64,000 nt of DNA. It comes from Sphingobacteriales bacterium (lineage in GTDB: Bacteria > Bacteroidota > Bacteroidia > Chitinophagales > JADIYW01). The stretch is taken from the NCBI GenBank assembly GCA_016721245.1, contig JADKIQ010000005.1:1-64000 (forward strand), written 5' to 3'. Position 1 is the stretch's first letter; each line of letters starts with the position of its first letter. Under the pieces are notes generated by a model that worked only from the letters and a program-made list of their open reading frames with translations, had not been told where the DNA came from and searched no databases. Below are positions 45,588 through 55,128 of the stretch, one piece after another. The position numbers were made by a program, and so were the translations under genes.

Positions 45588-48500
45588 ATGTCTATTACCG
45601 AAATTGCCGTAAAGAGACCCTTGCTAATCAGTGTAATTTTTATTACGTTGATTATTTTCGGGTTTCTTGGCTATACACAACTAAGTTATAATTTGCTTCC
45701 GAAATTTGAAGCACCTATTATCTCTATACAAACAATTTATAAAGGCGCTTCTTCCGAAGAGGTACAGAATAACGTAACCAAGAAAATTGAAGATGCTGTT
45801 TCATCTATAGAAGGAGTTGATATTATTTCGTCCTCCTCTCAGGAAAATGTCTCTGTCGTTACTGTTCAGTTAAAACAAAAAACAAACGCAAGTGCTGCAC
45901 AAACGGATGCACAGCGAAAAATAAACAATATTAAAAACGATTTACCGGATGGTGTGGACGAACCCATTATCAGTAAATTCAGTTCCAGTGATATTCCCGT
46001 ATTGAAAATGAGTGCCTTCGCCAATATTGGTGAAACGGAATTGTATGACCTCGTAGACCAAACCATCAAACCTATTTTATTAAATGTACCCGGCGTTGGT
46101 CAGGTAGATTTGATTGGTGGTAACAGAAGAGAAATTGAGGTAAAACTGGACAATGAAAAACTGCAGGCATACAATTTATCCTCTGCAATGGTAAGCCAGA
46201 TGATCGCTATGGGGAACATGTCATATCCTGCAGGAAATATAGAAAATAGTGACAATCGCTACACCATACGTTTGGATGAAAAACTAACCGATGTAAATGC
46301 ATTGCGTAAGCTCATCATTCGTGAAAATAAAAACGGCAGTAAGATTTTGTTGCAGGATATTGCCACCGTTACGGATGCAACTGAAACACCAACTACCATT
46401 AACCGTATTAACGGAAAAGTTGGGTTAGGTATTCAGGTATCCAAACAAACAGATGCCAATGCCGTGGAAGTAAGCACGCAAGTAAAAGCAAAACTGGACA
46501 CACTGGTACAACAATACAAATCAAAAGGATTCAGATATGAAATTGCAATTGACCAGTCTATATATACAATGGAATCAGCTGAATCTGTAATTCATGATTT
46601 ATTTCTGGCTGTTATTATTGTGGCATGTGTGATGTTGGTTTTCCTTCATAGTTTCAGAAGCTCCATGTTCATCTTAATCTCATTACCATCGGCTATGATT
46701 CCTACATTTTTATTAATGTACCTGATGGGATTTTCTCTCAACCTCATGACTTTGCTGGCACTTTCGCTCGTAGTTGGTATTTTGGTGGATGACAGTATCG
46801 TTATTCTCGAAAATATTTTCCGCCATATGGAAATGGGAAAAGACAGAGTAACAGCAGCCTTAGATGGACGGGCTGAAATCGGATTTACCGCAATAGCAAT
46901 TACATTGGTGGACGTCGTGGTTTTCGTTCCTTTAGCCATGGCGGGCGGATTGATTGGTAACATATTACGTGAGTTTGCTCTAGTGGTGGTATTCTCCACC
47001 TTGATGAGTTTGTTTGTTTCCTTCACACTAACACCATTACTGGCTTCCCGTTTCGGTAAATTAGAAAAACTGAATAAGGATACGCTTTGGGGGAAATTAA
47101 ACCTTGCATTCGAACATCAGATTGATAAATTAATTGCAGCATATGGACGAATTCTCGAATGGTCTTTAGGACACAAACGATATGTAATTATTATCGTCAT
47201 TGCATTGTTTGCCGGCGCCGGAAGTTTAGGATATTTTGGTTTTATTGGTAGTTCTTTTGCCGGAAACGGCGACAGAGGCGAATTCAACTTAATTGTAGAA
47301 TTAGACCCACAGGCTACGTTATCTCAAACGAACCGTGTAACTCAGCAAATTGAAAATATCATTTTATCATATCCGGAAGTAACTAAAGTATTTACTAACG
47401 TTGGTGCAACCGGAACTATGATGGGCGGAAGTATCTCTACGCCGAATCAGGCGGATATGACTATTGGTTTAATAGACAAGCAGAAAAGATCCTTATCAAC
47501 TGAACAATTCTGCGCAGTACTTCGCCCTAGGTTAGACAGTATTCCGGGCATCAGATTCTCCATGAAACCGACCCAAATTACCGGAAATAATCAGCCGCAG
47601 ATACAGTTAGTAATTACCGGTGCCAATATGGATGAACTTTGGGTAGCTGCCAGAAAAATAAAAGATATTATTACTAAAACACCGGGCGCTGATTACGTTG
47701 AGTTCAGTACCAAATCACTGAAAACGGAAGTAAATATAAAACTTGACCGGGATAAGATTGCAAAGATGGGGCTGAATATTCCAGCCGTCGGAGCAGCTAT
47801 TCAGCTGGCGTTCAGAGGCAATGATCAGTCTAAGTTTAAAGACAATGGAGAAGACTATGCCATCAATATCATGTATGACAAAGCGGATAAAAAGAATATC
47901 CAGAACTTAGCTAACACCACTTTACAGACGCCACAAGGTGCTATCATCCGCTTGGGAGATATTGCCACACTGGAAGAAATTCAGGGACAAGCGGTATTGG
48001 AAAGATACAACCGTTTAAATTCCATTCAGGTACTGGCTTCTTCTGTTGGAAGACCTACGGGTTCTGTTACTGCAGATATTAAAAAACAAGTGGATGCTGC
48101 AGGCTTCCCTTCTTCTATCGGAATTGAATATTTAGGGGAACAAAAAAATCAGGGTGAATCATTCGGCAGCTTAGGAATAGCCATGGGATTAGGTATCTTA
48201 CTAGTGTACTTAATTATGGTGGCCTTATACGAAAGTGCCTTATATCCATTTGTGGTTTTATTCTCGATTCCGGTAGCTTTAATTGGTGCTATTTTAGCAT
48301 TATCTCTTACCATGGAAAGTTTAAGTATTTTCGGTATTATTGGTTTTATTATGCTCATGGGATTGGTAGCGAAAAATGGTATTTTACTCGTCGACTTTAC
48401 CAACCATCTCAAGGCGCAGGGCTTGCCTTTAAAAGAAGCTTTGGTGGAAGCTGGTAAAGAACGTTTACGTCCTATCTTAATGACTACCGTTGCCATGATA

Positions 48501-48725
48501 TTTGGTATGTTGCCAATCGCTTTATCTAACGGCCCGGGCTCAGAATTCAAACGTTCTATGGCTTGGGTAATTATTGGTGGTTTAACGAGCTCACTCTTAT
48601 TAACCTTAGTCGTGGTACCAACCGTATATTATATCTTCGACAGATTAAAAGATAAGATTACAGGGGCTAAAAAGAAACCAGCAACGGTAGCTGTTGCCGG
48701 ACCAGATTTTACTAAAGATGTTTAA
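45588..48725 (+). CDS. RND efflux pump (AcrB/HAE family)
   Basis: A 1045-residue inner-membrane pump with twelve helices and two large periplasmic loops. SITEIAVKRPLLISVIFITL is the standard N-terminus; LVVGILVDDSIVILENIFR holds the two Asp of the proton relay in TM4, and the late helix MGLVAKNGILLVDFTN is also conserved. Drives export of hydrophobic compounds with proton antiport through the TolC-like channel. Five bases after hlyD. A terminator follows at 48770. Substrates unknown. Confidence 0.95.
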   Translation: MSITEIAVKRPLLISVIFITLIIFGFLGYTQLSYNLLPKFEAPIISIQTIYKGASSEEVQNNVTKKIEDAVSSIEGVDIISSSSQENVSVVTVQLKQKTNASAAQTDAQRKINNIKNDLPDGVDEPIISKFSSSDIPVLKMSAFANIGETELYDLVDQTIKPILLNVPGVGQVDLIGGNRREIEVKLDNEKLQAYNLSSAMVSQMIAMGNMSYPAGNIENSDNRYTIRLDEKLTDVNALRKLIIRENKNGSKILLQDIATVTDATETPTTINRINGKVGLGIQVSKQTDANAVEVSTQVKAKLDTLVQQYKSKGFRYEIAIDQSIYTMESAESVIHDLFLAVIIVACVMLVFLHSFRSSMFILISLPSAMIPTFLLMYLMGFSLNLMTLLALSLVVGILVDDSIVILENIFRHMEMGKDRVTAALDGRAEIGFTAIAITLVDVVVFVPLAMAGGLIGNILREFALVVVFSTLMSLFVSFTLTPLLASRFGKLEKLNKDTLWGKLNLAFEHQIDKLIAAYGRILEWSLGHKRYVIIIVIALFAGAGSLGYFGFIGSSFAGNGDRGEFNLIVELDPQATLSQTNRVTQQIENIILSYPEVTKVFTNVGATGTMMGGSISTPNQADMTIGLIDKQKRSLSTEQFCAVLRPRLDSIPGIRFSMKPTQITGNNQPQIQLVITGANMDELWVAARKIKDIITKTPGADYVEFSTKSLKTEVNIKLDRDKIAKMGLNIPAVGAAIQLAFRGNDQSKFKDNGEDYAINIMYDKADKKNIQNLANTTLQTPQGAIIRLGDIATLEEIQGQAVLERYNRLNSIQVLASSVGRPTGSVTADIKKQVDAAGFPSSIGIEYLGEQKNQGESFGSLGIAMGLGILLVYLIMVALYESALYPFVVLFSIPVALIGAILALSLTMESLSIFGIIGFIMLMGLVAKNGILLVDFTNHLKAQGLPLKEALVEAGKERLRPILMTTVAMIFGMLPIALSNGPGSEFKRSMAWVIIGGLTSSLLLTLVVVPTVYYIFDRLKDKITGAKKKPATVAVAGPDFTKDV

Positions 48726-48769
48726 CAATGTAACAAAATAAATAAGTTTAGAATTCATTCTAACACCAG

Positions 48770-48797
48770 GCCACGATTTTTATCGTGGCTTTTTTTG
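48770..48797 (+). terminator. Intrinsic terminator of the efflux operon
   Basis: GCCACGAT (48770-48777) pairs with ATCGTGGC (48782-48789), then eight T's. Confidence 0.85.
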
Positions 48798-48828
48798 TAT
48801 TTTTACATGAACATCATAACAATGTCCT

Positions 48829-49998
48829 ATGACACCCAACGTACATAATTTTGACCAATGGATGCGTTCTGCTTTTGTACAAATGAATACAGCACTGGAG
48901 GCTTTTTATTTTGCGCAGGAAAACAAAGCAAACGTTGCAGGCGTTGGTGAATCTATCAAATCAACCTTATTAAACGAAGGCCGTGCTTTTATCATTCAAT
49001 TATTGAAAGAAGGAAATACCGACGAAGGCTTTGACGCAGGTTTTGATTTACTGGGAAATGTGGGTTTATACATGGCCGCCTGCCGCAGGCATGAGATAGA
49101 CGAAGCAGAAAATAAACCCTTGATGGCGGAGGCTTCTTCTTTAGCATTACAACTCGGTGCATCTTTAGGAGTTACGCCGCGTTTCGCCACCAGTCATCTG
49201 ACCACCCATAACACTGCTTCTAACGGACAGTATAAAACATTCACTTCATTGGAAGATGAATTGATTTTTATTGATTACAACACGCGTGGCATTTTATCTT
49301 ATAAACGCGCGGCAGATGCACTGGTGCGCTTAATGCCACTCGGTGTCTCTCATCCTGTGGCACCGGATTTATTTAAAGTGGCAAAAGATGCACTCCACGA
49401 TGTGATTGCGTATAATAAAAAATTGTTCGACAAATTGGATACAGATCGTTTCTTTTTCAATGTTCGACCTTATTATAAAACACATCGCGTGGGTGCCAAT
49501 CATTACCGCGGTGCCAATGCCGGCGATTTTGCAGGCATCAACGTCATTGATTTATTGCTAGGTTTATGTCAGGCGGACAACGCTTCTTATTCACAGCTTT
49601 TAGTAGACAAGTTTTTATACATGATGCCGCAGGATCAGTTATTACTGAGAGATTGCATGCGCCAGAAAAGCCTGATGAACAGTTTCATGGAAGCATTGCC
49701 TACCCAGCAATCGGCAAAGTGGTTTCAGACAAATGTAAAAGCATTTCTGGAAGTTTGCGAAGCTCACGGCGAAGCTGCCTCTCAACATCACAATCAGTTA
49801 GTGGAGAAATTCATTAAAGAACCGGCCGTACATTTACCGGAAGAAAATCAAAGCAACCTGACGGCAAGCGGCCCTCCATTGCCGGTATTATTATTTGCAT
49901 TGGAAAAATTACGCGACCAGCGTATGGCCGCATCACGTGCAGATATCTACACACGTCATCAGGATATTCAACAACTGAAATCAGCTATCGAAAAATGA
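48829..49998 (+). CDS. PrnB/IDO-superfamily heme protein (DUF1864-like)
   Basis: A 389-residue, all-helical cytoplasmic protein. FNVRPYYKTHRVGANHYRGA and NAGDFAGINVIDLLLGLCQA (residues ~210-250), then YMMPQDQLLLRDCMRQ, resemble the PrnB family, in the superfamily of histidine-ligated heme enzymes acting on aromatics (tryptophan and indoleamine dioxygenases, PrnB). Candidate heme-ligand His: H313 or H320/H321 in CEAHGEAASQHH, near where PrnB has its ligand. PrnB itself remodels an indole ring in pyrrolnitrin synthesis. The kynureninase-like gene 113 bases on suggests an aromatic amino-acid degradation step (inference). Precise reaction unknown. Confidence 0.75.
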   Translation: MTPNVHNFDQWMRSAFVQMNTALEAFYFAQENKANVAGVGESIKSTLLNEGRAFIIQLLKEGNTDEGFDAGFDLLGNVGLYMAACRRHEIDEAENKPLMAEASSLALQLGASLGVTPRFATSHLTTHNTASNGQYKTFTSLEDELIFIDYNTRGILSYKRAADALVRLMPLGVSHPVAPDLFKVAKDALHDVIAYNKKLFDKLDTDRFFFNVRPYYKTHRVGANHYRGANAGDFAGINVIDLLLGLCQADNASYSQLLVDKFLYMMPQDQLLLRDCMRQKSLMNSFMEALPTQQSAKWFQTNVKAFLEVCEAHGEAASQHHNQLVEKFIKEPAVHLPEENQSNLTASGPPLPVLLFALEKLRDQRMAASRADIYTRHQDIQQLKSAIEK

Positions 49999-50014
49999 TT
50001 ATAAAGACATTTTT

Positions 50015-50046
50015 AAAAAAAAAAAGAGAAAAAAAAAAAAAAAAAA
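50015..50046. repeat. Long poly-A tracts
   Basis: Eleven A's (50015-50025), GAG, then eighteen A's (50029-50046), followed by a G-rich stretch (GTAGGTTTGGGGTGTAGG). It is unlike the surrounding sequence and lies in the spacer between the PrnB-like and kynureninase-like genes. May be an assembly artefact or a natural phase-variable tract. Confidence 0.7.
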
Positions 50047-50111
50047 GTAGGTTTGGGGTGTAGGAGAAAAGGCGTGCCTTGTGTTTTAATGATTCCATTT
50101 AATAAATTCCA

Positions 50112-51227
50112 ATGTTAAACACCAAAACCATTAGAAACGATTTTGAGTTAAATGATTCGGTTTATTTACTGAGTCATTCCGTCGGACGACCTTTAAAAAA
50201 TGTGGAAGACAATTTATCAGCATTTTTTTTTGAAGCCTGGAAATCCAACGAACCCTGGCATCAGTGGATGGAAGTTTTTACAGCGTTTCAGCAAAGTCTT
50301 GCCGCGCTGCTGCACGGCCAACCTGAAAATTTCTGTCCGCAGACAAATTTATCAAGTGCTTTCACTAAAGTATTATTTTCATTACCCAAACGAAACGGCA
50401 AATCATCTATTTTATTAAGTGAGTTTGATTTTCCATCGATAGGATTTGTTGCAGAACAGGCAAAAAAAATCGGATATGATTTAAAATTTTTACCAAAAGA
50501 AGCAGACCACACCAACCCGCAAATCTGGGCAGATGCTTTAACAGATGAGGTGCAATGGGTAATCATCACGCAAGTGCAATCCAACACGGGAGTGCAAATT
50601 CCGGTGAAAGAAATTACAGTATTAGCCAATGAACGTACTATTTTATCCCTTGTGGATGTGGCACAATCCGTTGGCATTCTACCCATCCATGTAGAAGAGT
50701 GGAATGCATCATTTATTATTGGCTCTTGTGTAAAATGGTTATGCGGCGGACCGGGCGCAGGTTTTTTATATGTCAACCCGAACATTATTTCCTCCTGCGA
50801 ACCAAGTGACGTTGGCTGGTTTTCTCACGAAAAGCCTTTTGAATTTGATATTCACCACTTTAAGTATCACCCGACGGCTCTGCGTTTCTGGGGCGGCACA
50901 CCTTCCGTAATTCCTTTTGCGGTGGCAACAAACAGTATTCAATATCTTACAAATGTTGGCATTGATGCTGTAAGAAAACACAATATTGATTTAACTAATC
51001 TGCTCATTGAGGCTGTTGCTCCGGAACATATTATTTCTCCGGTTGATCCCGATAAACGAAGCGGCACCATTATTTTAAATTTTGGGGAGCACCAGGAGAA
51101 AGTAGTAAAAAGATTAGCTGAACATAATGTTGCATTTGATGCGCGCGTCTTTGGCAGCAGGCTTTCTCCGCATATCTATACCAGCAGACAAGATATGGAA
51201 ACCGTGATTTCCTGTATTTCTCTTTAG
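50112..51227 (+). CDS. Kynureninase-like class V PLP enzyme
   Basis: A 371-residue fold-type I PLP enzyme. The Schiff-base Lys is in GSCVKWLCGGPGAGFLYV (K208), preceded by LSLVDVAQSVGILPI with the PLP-binding Asp (D182), both close to kynureninase; TQVQSNTGVQIPVKEI and YHPTALRFWGGTPSVIPF also agree. Kynureninase cleaves kynurenine to anthranilate and alanine. Length is somewhat shorter than typical kynureninase (~415). It follows the PrnB/IDO-like gene in the same direction. Substrate kynurenine is plausible but unproven; cysteine desulfurase-like activity is the main alternative. Confidence 0.82.
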   Translation: MLNTKTIRNDFELNDSVYLLSHSVGRPLKNVEDNLSAFFFEAWKSNEPWHQWMEVFTAFQQSLAALLHGQPENFCPQTNLSSAFTKVLFSLPKRNGKSSILLSEFDFPSIGFVAEQAKKIGYDLKFLPKEADHTNPQIWADALTDEVQWVIITQVQSNTGVQIPVKEITVLANERTILSLVDVAQSVGILPIHVEEWNASFIIGSCVKWLCGGPGAGFLYVNPNIISSCEPSDVGWFSHEKPFEFDIHHFKYHPTALRFWGGTPSVIPFAVATNSIQYLTNVGIDAVRKHNIDLTNLLIEAVAPEHIISPVDPDKRSGTIILNFGEHQEKVVKRLAEHNVAFDARVFGSRLSPHIYTSRQDMETVISCISL

Positions 51228-51244
51228 AAAACAAAAGAAAAAAA

Positions 51245-52081
51245 TTAATTTTTATTCAGGATATCAAATTCAAAAACCAAAACAGAATTAGCAGGAATCT
51301 TACCAACTTCTTTATCGCTGTATCCTAATCTGCTGGGGATAATTAAAATACCTTTGTCTCCGTAATAAAAATGCTGAATCCCTTTATCCAGACCATCAAT
51401 CACTTGTTTTTTTCCTACAACAAATGATAGTGACTGATTTCGTTCATAGGAATTATCAAACTCTCTTCCGTTTGTCAGTTTTCCTGAATAATGAATTGAA
51501 ATTGTATCACCTGCTTTCACCGCATTTCCAGTTCCCTGTTGTTTGCGAAAATACCGGTTACCATATTCGTCTCCGCTTGCTTCCAGCAGGTTATTGTTTC
51601 GCAAATAATCTATAATCTGTAATGAATCCAGTGTAATCTGTTGTACATAATGCTCATTTTTTTCAACCTCATAAACACTTTTTGTTTTAAAATCCATCAG
51701 GTTCAACCAGAACGTATAGTATTTCTTAACACTTCCGTTGCTGTCTAAAATGTTACTTGGAATTTTTACTATTGCAGAATCTCCCTTACCCATCAAAGAA
51801 AAAATTTCTGTCACATCCGTTTCTTTTGCAGATTTTTTATAATCCATCTCCACACCATTTTTGGTATCGAAAACACGGGTATTAAAAATCTCTTTTTGTT
51901 TCGGAGAAAATTTTCGCAAATGCATCCAGATGTGATCTCCGTAAACTGGTTTTAGCTTAGCAGTGTCGCTGGTATAGATTCTGTAACGGATGCCACTTTC
52001 AGTATGTTTCCACTTTTTCTTGTTACAGGAAAATACTCCGAGAGGAATAATAAATAATATGATAAAAATAAGCCGCTTCAT
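51245..52081 (-). CDS. FKBP-type peptidyl-prolyl isomerase lipoprotein
   Basis: ATG 52081 begins MKRLIFIILFIIPLGVFSC, a lipoprotein signal. Residues ~30-145 are a degenerate first FKBP-like domain (YGDHIWMHL, GKGDSAIVKIPS); residues ~175-278 are a full one (GDTISIHYSGKLTNGREFDN, FVVGKKQVIDGLDKGIQ, ILIIPSRLGYSDKEVGKIP, VLVFEFDIL). It would act as a folding helper at the periplasmic membrane face. An upstream in-frame start at 52306 would overlap the divergent phosphatase gene and is rejected. Double-FKBP lipoproteins are common in Bacteroidota. Confidence 0.9.
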   Translation of the reverse strand: MKRLIFIILFIIPLGVFSCNKKKWKHTESGIRYRIYTSDTAKLKPVYGDHIWMHLRKFSPKQKEIFNTRVFDTKNGVEMDYKKSAKETDVTEIFSLMGKGDSAIVKIPSNILDSNGSVKKYYTFWLNLMDFKTKSVYEVEKNEHYVQQITLDSLQIIDYLRNNNLLEASGDEYGNRYFRKQQGTGNAVKAGDTISIHYSGKLTNGREFDNSYERNQSLSFVVGKKQVIDGLDKGIQHFYYGDKGILIIPSRLGYSDKEVGKIPANSVLVFEFDILNKN

Positions 52082-52148
52082 TTTGCGTTGTAAGATAAAA
52101 CATTCATTTTTGTTTTTTATTATAGAAGATTTGTAAAAAACACTATCA

Positions 52149-52601
52149 ATGAAGGTTTTAATGGTTTGTCTTGGAAATATTTGCCGTTCACCGCTGGCGG
52201 AAGGAATTTTAAGGCATAAATGTGCGCAGAAAAAGTTAGATTGGTATATTGACAGCGCGGGTACCGGGAAATGGCATTTGGGGTCTGCGCCCGACAAACG
52301 CTCCATTCAGGTGGCGGCAAAACACGGCGTTGATATTTCAGGTCAGCGGGCAAGAAGCGTGCACAGTTCCGACTATGAAGAGTTTGATTTGATCTTTGCT
52401 ATGGATATTTCCAATCATAAAGATTTAATGCGCTGGGCTTTTGATAAAGAAGAAGAAAACAAAATTAAACTAATCATGGATGAAGTTTATCCGGATGAAA
52501 ACATCAGCGTTCCGGATCCCTATTTTGACGATAACGGATTTCAAACCGTTTTTGATATGCTGGATAAAGCTTGTGATAAAATTATTGAAAAATATGCTTA
52601 A
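52149..52601 (+). CDS. Low-molecular-weight protein tyrosine phosphatase
   Basis: A 150-residue phosphatase: MVCLGNICRSPLAEG contains the C-x5-R-S active-site loop, and SVPDPYFDDNGF the general-acid Asp. WYIDSAGTGKWHLGSAPD is also typical. Acts on tyrosine-phosphorylated proteins, often Wzc-type kinases of exopolysaccharide systems. The stop overlaps the esterase start (ATGCTTAA, eight bases). Confidence 0.95.
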   Translation: MKVLMVCLGNICRSPLAEGILRHKCAQKKLDWYIDSAGTGKWHLGSAPDKRSIQVAAKHGVDISGQRARSVHSSDYEEFDLIFAMDISNHKDLMRWAFDKEEENKIKLIMDEVYPDENISVPDPYFDDNGFQTVFDMLDKACDKIIEKYA

Positions 52602-53937
52602 GCGAAAAACTATTTTTTGTATCCTAATTACGATAAGCATATCCATCTGTGCTTTTCATGCCCATGCTCAATCAGCTAGAGAAACCGATATCAGCAGCGT
52701 AAAATCCACTTTTACGTATGGCAACAACAAAGACTATGCGGGTCAGAGCACCGATTTAAAAGCGGATTTATACAAACCGAATTTATTCTCTGTAAAGCTT
52801 CCCTTAATCATTTTGTATCATGGCGGCGGCTACGCTTCCGGTGATAAAAATCTGGCGGTGATGAAATACTTTGCAGAAAATTTTGCAACGGCTAACATCA
52901 GTGCGGTGGTGCCGGATTTCAGACAGGGCTGGTACGAATCTTCTACAAAATCCTTGTGCGAAAGTGTGACTCCTGAAAAATTTGAAGATGCCGCACACCG
53001 CGCCTATCAGGATGAAAGAGCATTGATTCGCTATTGCAAAGCCAATGCGAATGCGCTGGGCATTGACTCCAACAAGATATTTTTGTTCGGCATCAGTTCC
53101 GGAGGCTTTTTAGTGCTGCATCAATTATATCTCAACGATGCAGCGGTGGATGCAGACAGAATTACCCGCTTAGGCAGTCTGGATTTCCAGAGTAATAATT
53201 TAAGAAATTCGGCGGATGTGGCCGGTATCATTAGTGTGGTAGGTGGTTTTTATAAAAAAGATGCATCCATCGTAAAAAGTTATCCAACCTTACTGTTTAA
53301 TAATTCCTGTGACGGAGCAGTAGATTTTTACAACGGCTGGCTGGGTAACTGCAGTAATACGATTCGTTCTTACGGCCCCGGTATTTTTACAAAAATCATG
53401 GAACAGTATAACAGCCCCTACAGTTTGCATGTTTTCTGCGGGTTCAATCACGGATTTAATTCTGTTGCCTATCCTGAAGGCGGCGATGCGGAAGCCATTC
53501 AATATGTCATTGATAAATCTGCTGATTTCATTAAAGAAATTACTCAAAGCACGCATATTTATGGCACACACATCGCCAGTGATTCTATAGCTTCTGTTCC
53601 TCTGGGTGATTGCGCTAATTTTGAAACATTCTACTGGTGTAAAAAAGACAGTATTGAAATCGGAAATGATTTTATCAGCCTGACGCCGAATCCGGTTTCC
53701 TGTTTGTTGCAGCCGAAATTAAATATCCGTCACCCGCAGGATGAAACCTTATATCTGGAAGTAATCGATGAATCGGGAAAAATAATTTCGAGACAAAAAA
53801 CGGAATACAAGACTTCGCAAAACGTCATTTACCTTAATGTAACTGATTTTACGATGGGTGTAAATTTCCTGCTGGTTAAAAACAGTTCCGGCAAAGTGTT
53901 GTATAAAACCAAAGTGATGCGGTATTGTGAGTATTAA
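52594..53937 (+). CDS. Secreted alpha/beta-hydrolase esterase with T9SS C-terminal domain
   Basis: A 447-residue protein. Signal MLKRKTIFCILITISISICA then HAHAQS. Carboxylesterase fold: LIILYHGGGYASGDK (HGGG oxyanion hole), LFGISSGGFLVLH (G-x-S-x-G nucleophile) and CGFNHGFNSVAYPE (His). After residue ~365, ISLTPNPVSCLLQPKLNI, EVIDESGKIIS and GVNFLLVKNSSGKVLYKT are the Por-secretion C-terminal sorting pattern, so the enzyme is exported by type IX secretion. ATG 52594 chosen because the signal peptide starts there; it overlaps the phosphatase gene by eight bases. Confidence 0.88.
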   Translation: MLKRKTIFCILITISISICAFHAHAQSARETDISSVKSTFTYGNNKDYAGQSTDLKADLYKPNLFSVKLPLIILYHGGGYASGDKNLAVMKYFAENFATANISAVVPDFRQGWYESSTKSLCESVTPEKFEDAAHRAYQDERALIRYCKANANALGIDSNKIFLFGISSGGFLVLHQLYLNDAAVDADRITRLGSLDFQSNNLRNSADVAGIISVVGGFYKKDASIVKSYPTLLFNNSCDGAVDFYNGWLGNCSNTIRSYGPGIFTKIMEQYNSPYSLHVFCGFNHGFNSVAYPEGGDAEAIQYVIDKSADFIKEITQSTHIYGTHIASDSIASVPLGDCANFETFYWCKKDSIEIGNDFISLTPNPVSCLLQPKLNIRHPQDETLYLEVIDESGKIISRQKTEYKTSQNVIYLNVTDFTMGVNFLLVKNSSGKVLYKTKVMRYCEY

Positions 53938-53939
53938 AA

Positions 53940-54986
53940 TTACTCCGGAATATACTTCTGCAGGGTAAAACTAAACGTAGTGCCTTTTCCTAATTCACTT
54001 CTTACGTTTATCGTTTGCTCGTGGGCTTCGATAATATTTTTCACGATAGACAAGCCTAATCCGGTGCCGTTTATTTTACGGTTTCTGCTCTTATCCGCTC
54101 TGTAAAATCGTTCAAACAAACGCGGTAAATGCTCGGCTGAAATACCCGGCCCGTCATCTGCAATCTCCACTAAAAACTGATCATCCAGGTCGTGAAAATA
54201 AATATCCGTGTTGCCGTCTTCCCTTCCGTATTTAATGGAATTGGAAATCAGATTTTCCAGCACCTGCGTAATCCGTTTCGGGTCCGCAAATACAAACACC
54301 GTGTTCTCTTCGCTGTGTACCGTCATCTTCACCCGCTGCTGCTGGGCAATATGCTGATATTGAAAAAAGACTTTTTTAATCAGTTTCACCAGATCAAATG
54401 CTTCTTTATGCAGTTCAATACGTCCCGTTTCAAACTTGGAAATTTCGAGTAAATCCGTTACAATAGTTTCCAGTCGTTCTATATTGCTGTTCGCTTTCTC
54501 TAGGTATTGTTTAATAAATTCAGGGTCGTCTAAGTCACTGTCCAGCACCGTTTCAATATATCCCTGCGCATTAAAAATAGGTGTCTTCAGTTCGTGCGAA
54601 ACATTGCCGACAAACTCCTTGCGGTATTGTTCCATCTTGCGCAGCTCGCGAATCTGCTTGTTTTTATTGATGGCCCACTCCGCCACATCGCGCTCTACCG
54701 TTTTTAAAACATTGGTGCTGCCTTCTTTCACTTCGTTTTGAAATTTCAAAGGCTTACCAATCGTTTTGTAAATGATTTTTATTTTGCTGTAAATAAAACG
54801 GACTAAAATAAATTTGAAGAAAATAAACGTGATAACAAAAATAATCAACGTATAAATCAGATACTCTTTGGGTGTGGTGGGAAGATGAAAGAGGATATTA
54901 ATTAACAAAAAGATGGCAGTAGAAAAAATTGCTACTGCCATGCTTGCGTATAAGGATATTATATTGGGAGAAGTGGTTCTTCTCAT
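53940..54986 (-). CDS. Sensor histidine kinase (PhoR-like)
   Basis: A 348-residue kinase with two N-terminal helices (MAVAIFSTAIFLLINILF; YLIYTLIIFVITFIFFKFIL) and no large periplasmic domain. Dimerisation domain FVGNVSHELKTPIFNAQGYI holds the phospho-His; the ATPase has NLISNSIKYG (N box), IADDGPGIS (G1), FERFYRADKSRN and GTGLGLSIVKNII (G2). It pairs with the response regulator 143 bases upstream. Short input domain means that the stimulus is sensed in the membrane or by another protein. Confidence 0.94.
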   Translation of the reverse strand: MRRTTSPNIISLYASMAVAIFSTAIFLLINILFHLPTTPKEYLIYTLIIFVITFIFFKFILVRFIYSKIKIIYKTIGKPLKFQNEVKEGSTNVLKTVERDVAEWAINKNKQIRELRKMEQYRKEFVGNVSHELKTPIFNAQGYIETVLDSDLDDPEFIKQYLEKANSNIERLETIVTDLLEISKFETGRIELHKEAFDLVKLIKKVFFQYQHIAQQQRVKMTVHSEENTVFVFADPKRITQVLENLISNSIKYGREDGNTDIYFHDLDDQFLVEIADDGPGISAEHLPRLFERFYRADKSRNRKINGTGLGLSIVKNIIEAHEQTINVRSELGKGTTFSFTLQKYIPE

Positions 54987-55002
54987 TTTCTACTATTTAA
55001 AA

Positions 55003-55121
55003 TTAAAACACATAGTGACATAGTGTAAAAGAAATTTATTTCTTTTCTCTGATTTTCTTTAAAGCAAGGCATAGAATTCTATGAATTACATAGACTTTGC
55101 TATATGTCTATGTGTTTAAAA
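55003..55121. repeat. Imperfect inverted repeat with CACATAG arms
   Basis: TTAAAACACATAG (55003-55015) is mirrored by CTATGTGTTTAAA (55108-55120) with one base difference; CATAGAATTCTATG in the centre is palindromic. It lies between the two-component genes. Similar CACATAG/CTATGTG arms occur at 62614-62722. Confidence 0.6.
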
Positions 55122-55128
55122 TTATGCG

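Noticed and set aside
51245..52306. Longer FKBP protein starting at 52306
   Set aside because: The extra 75 residues overlap the start of the divergent phosphatase gene and precede a proper lipoprotein signal.
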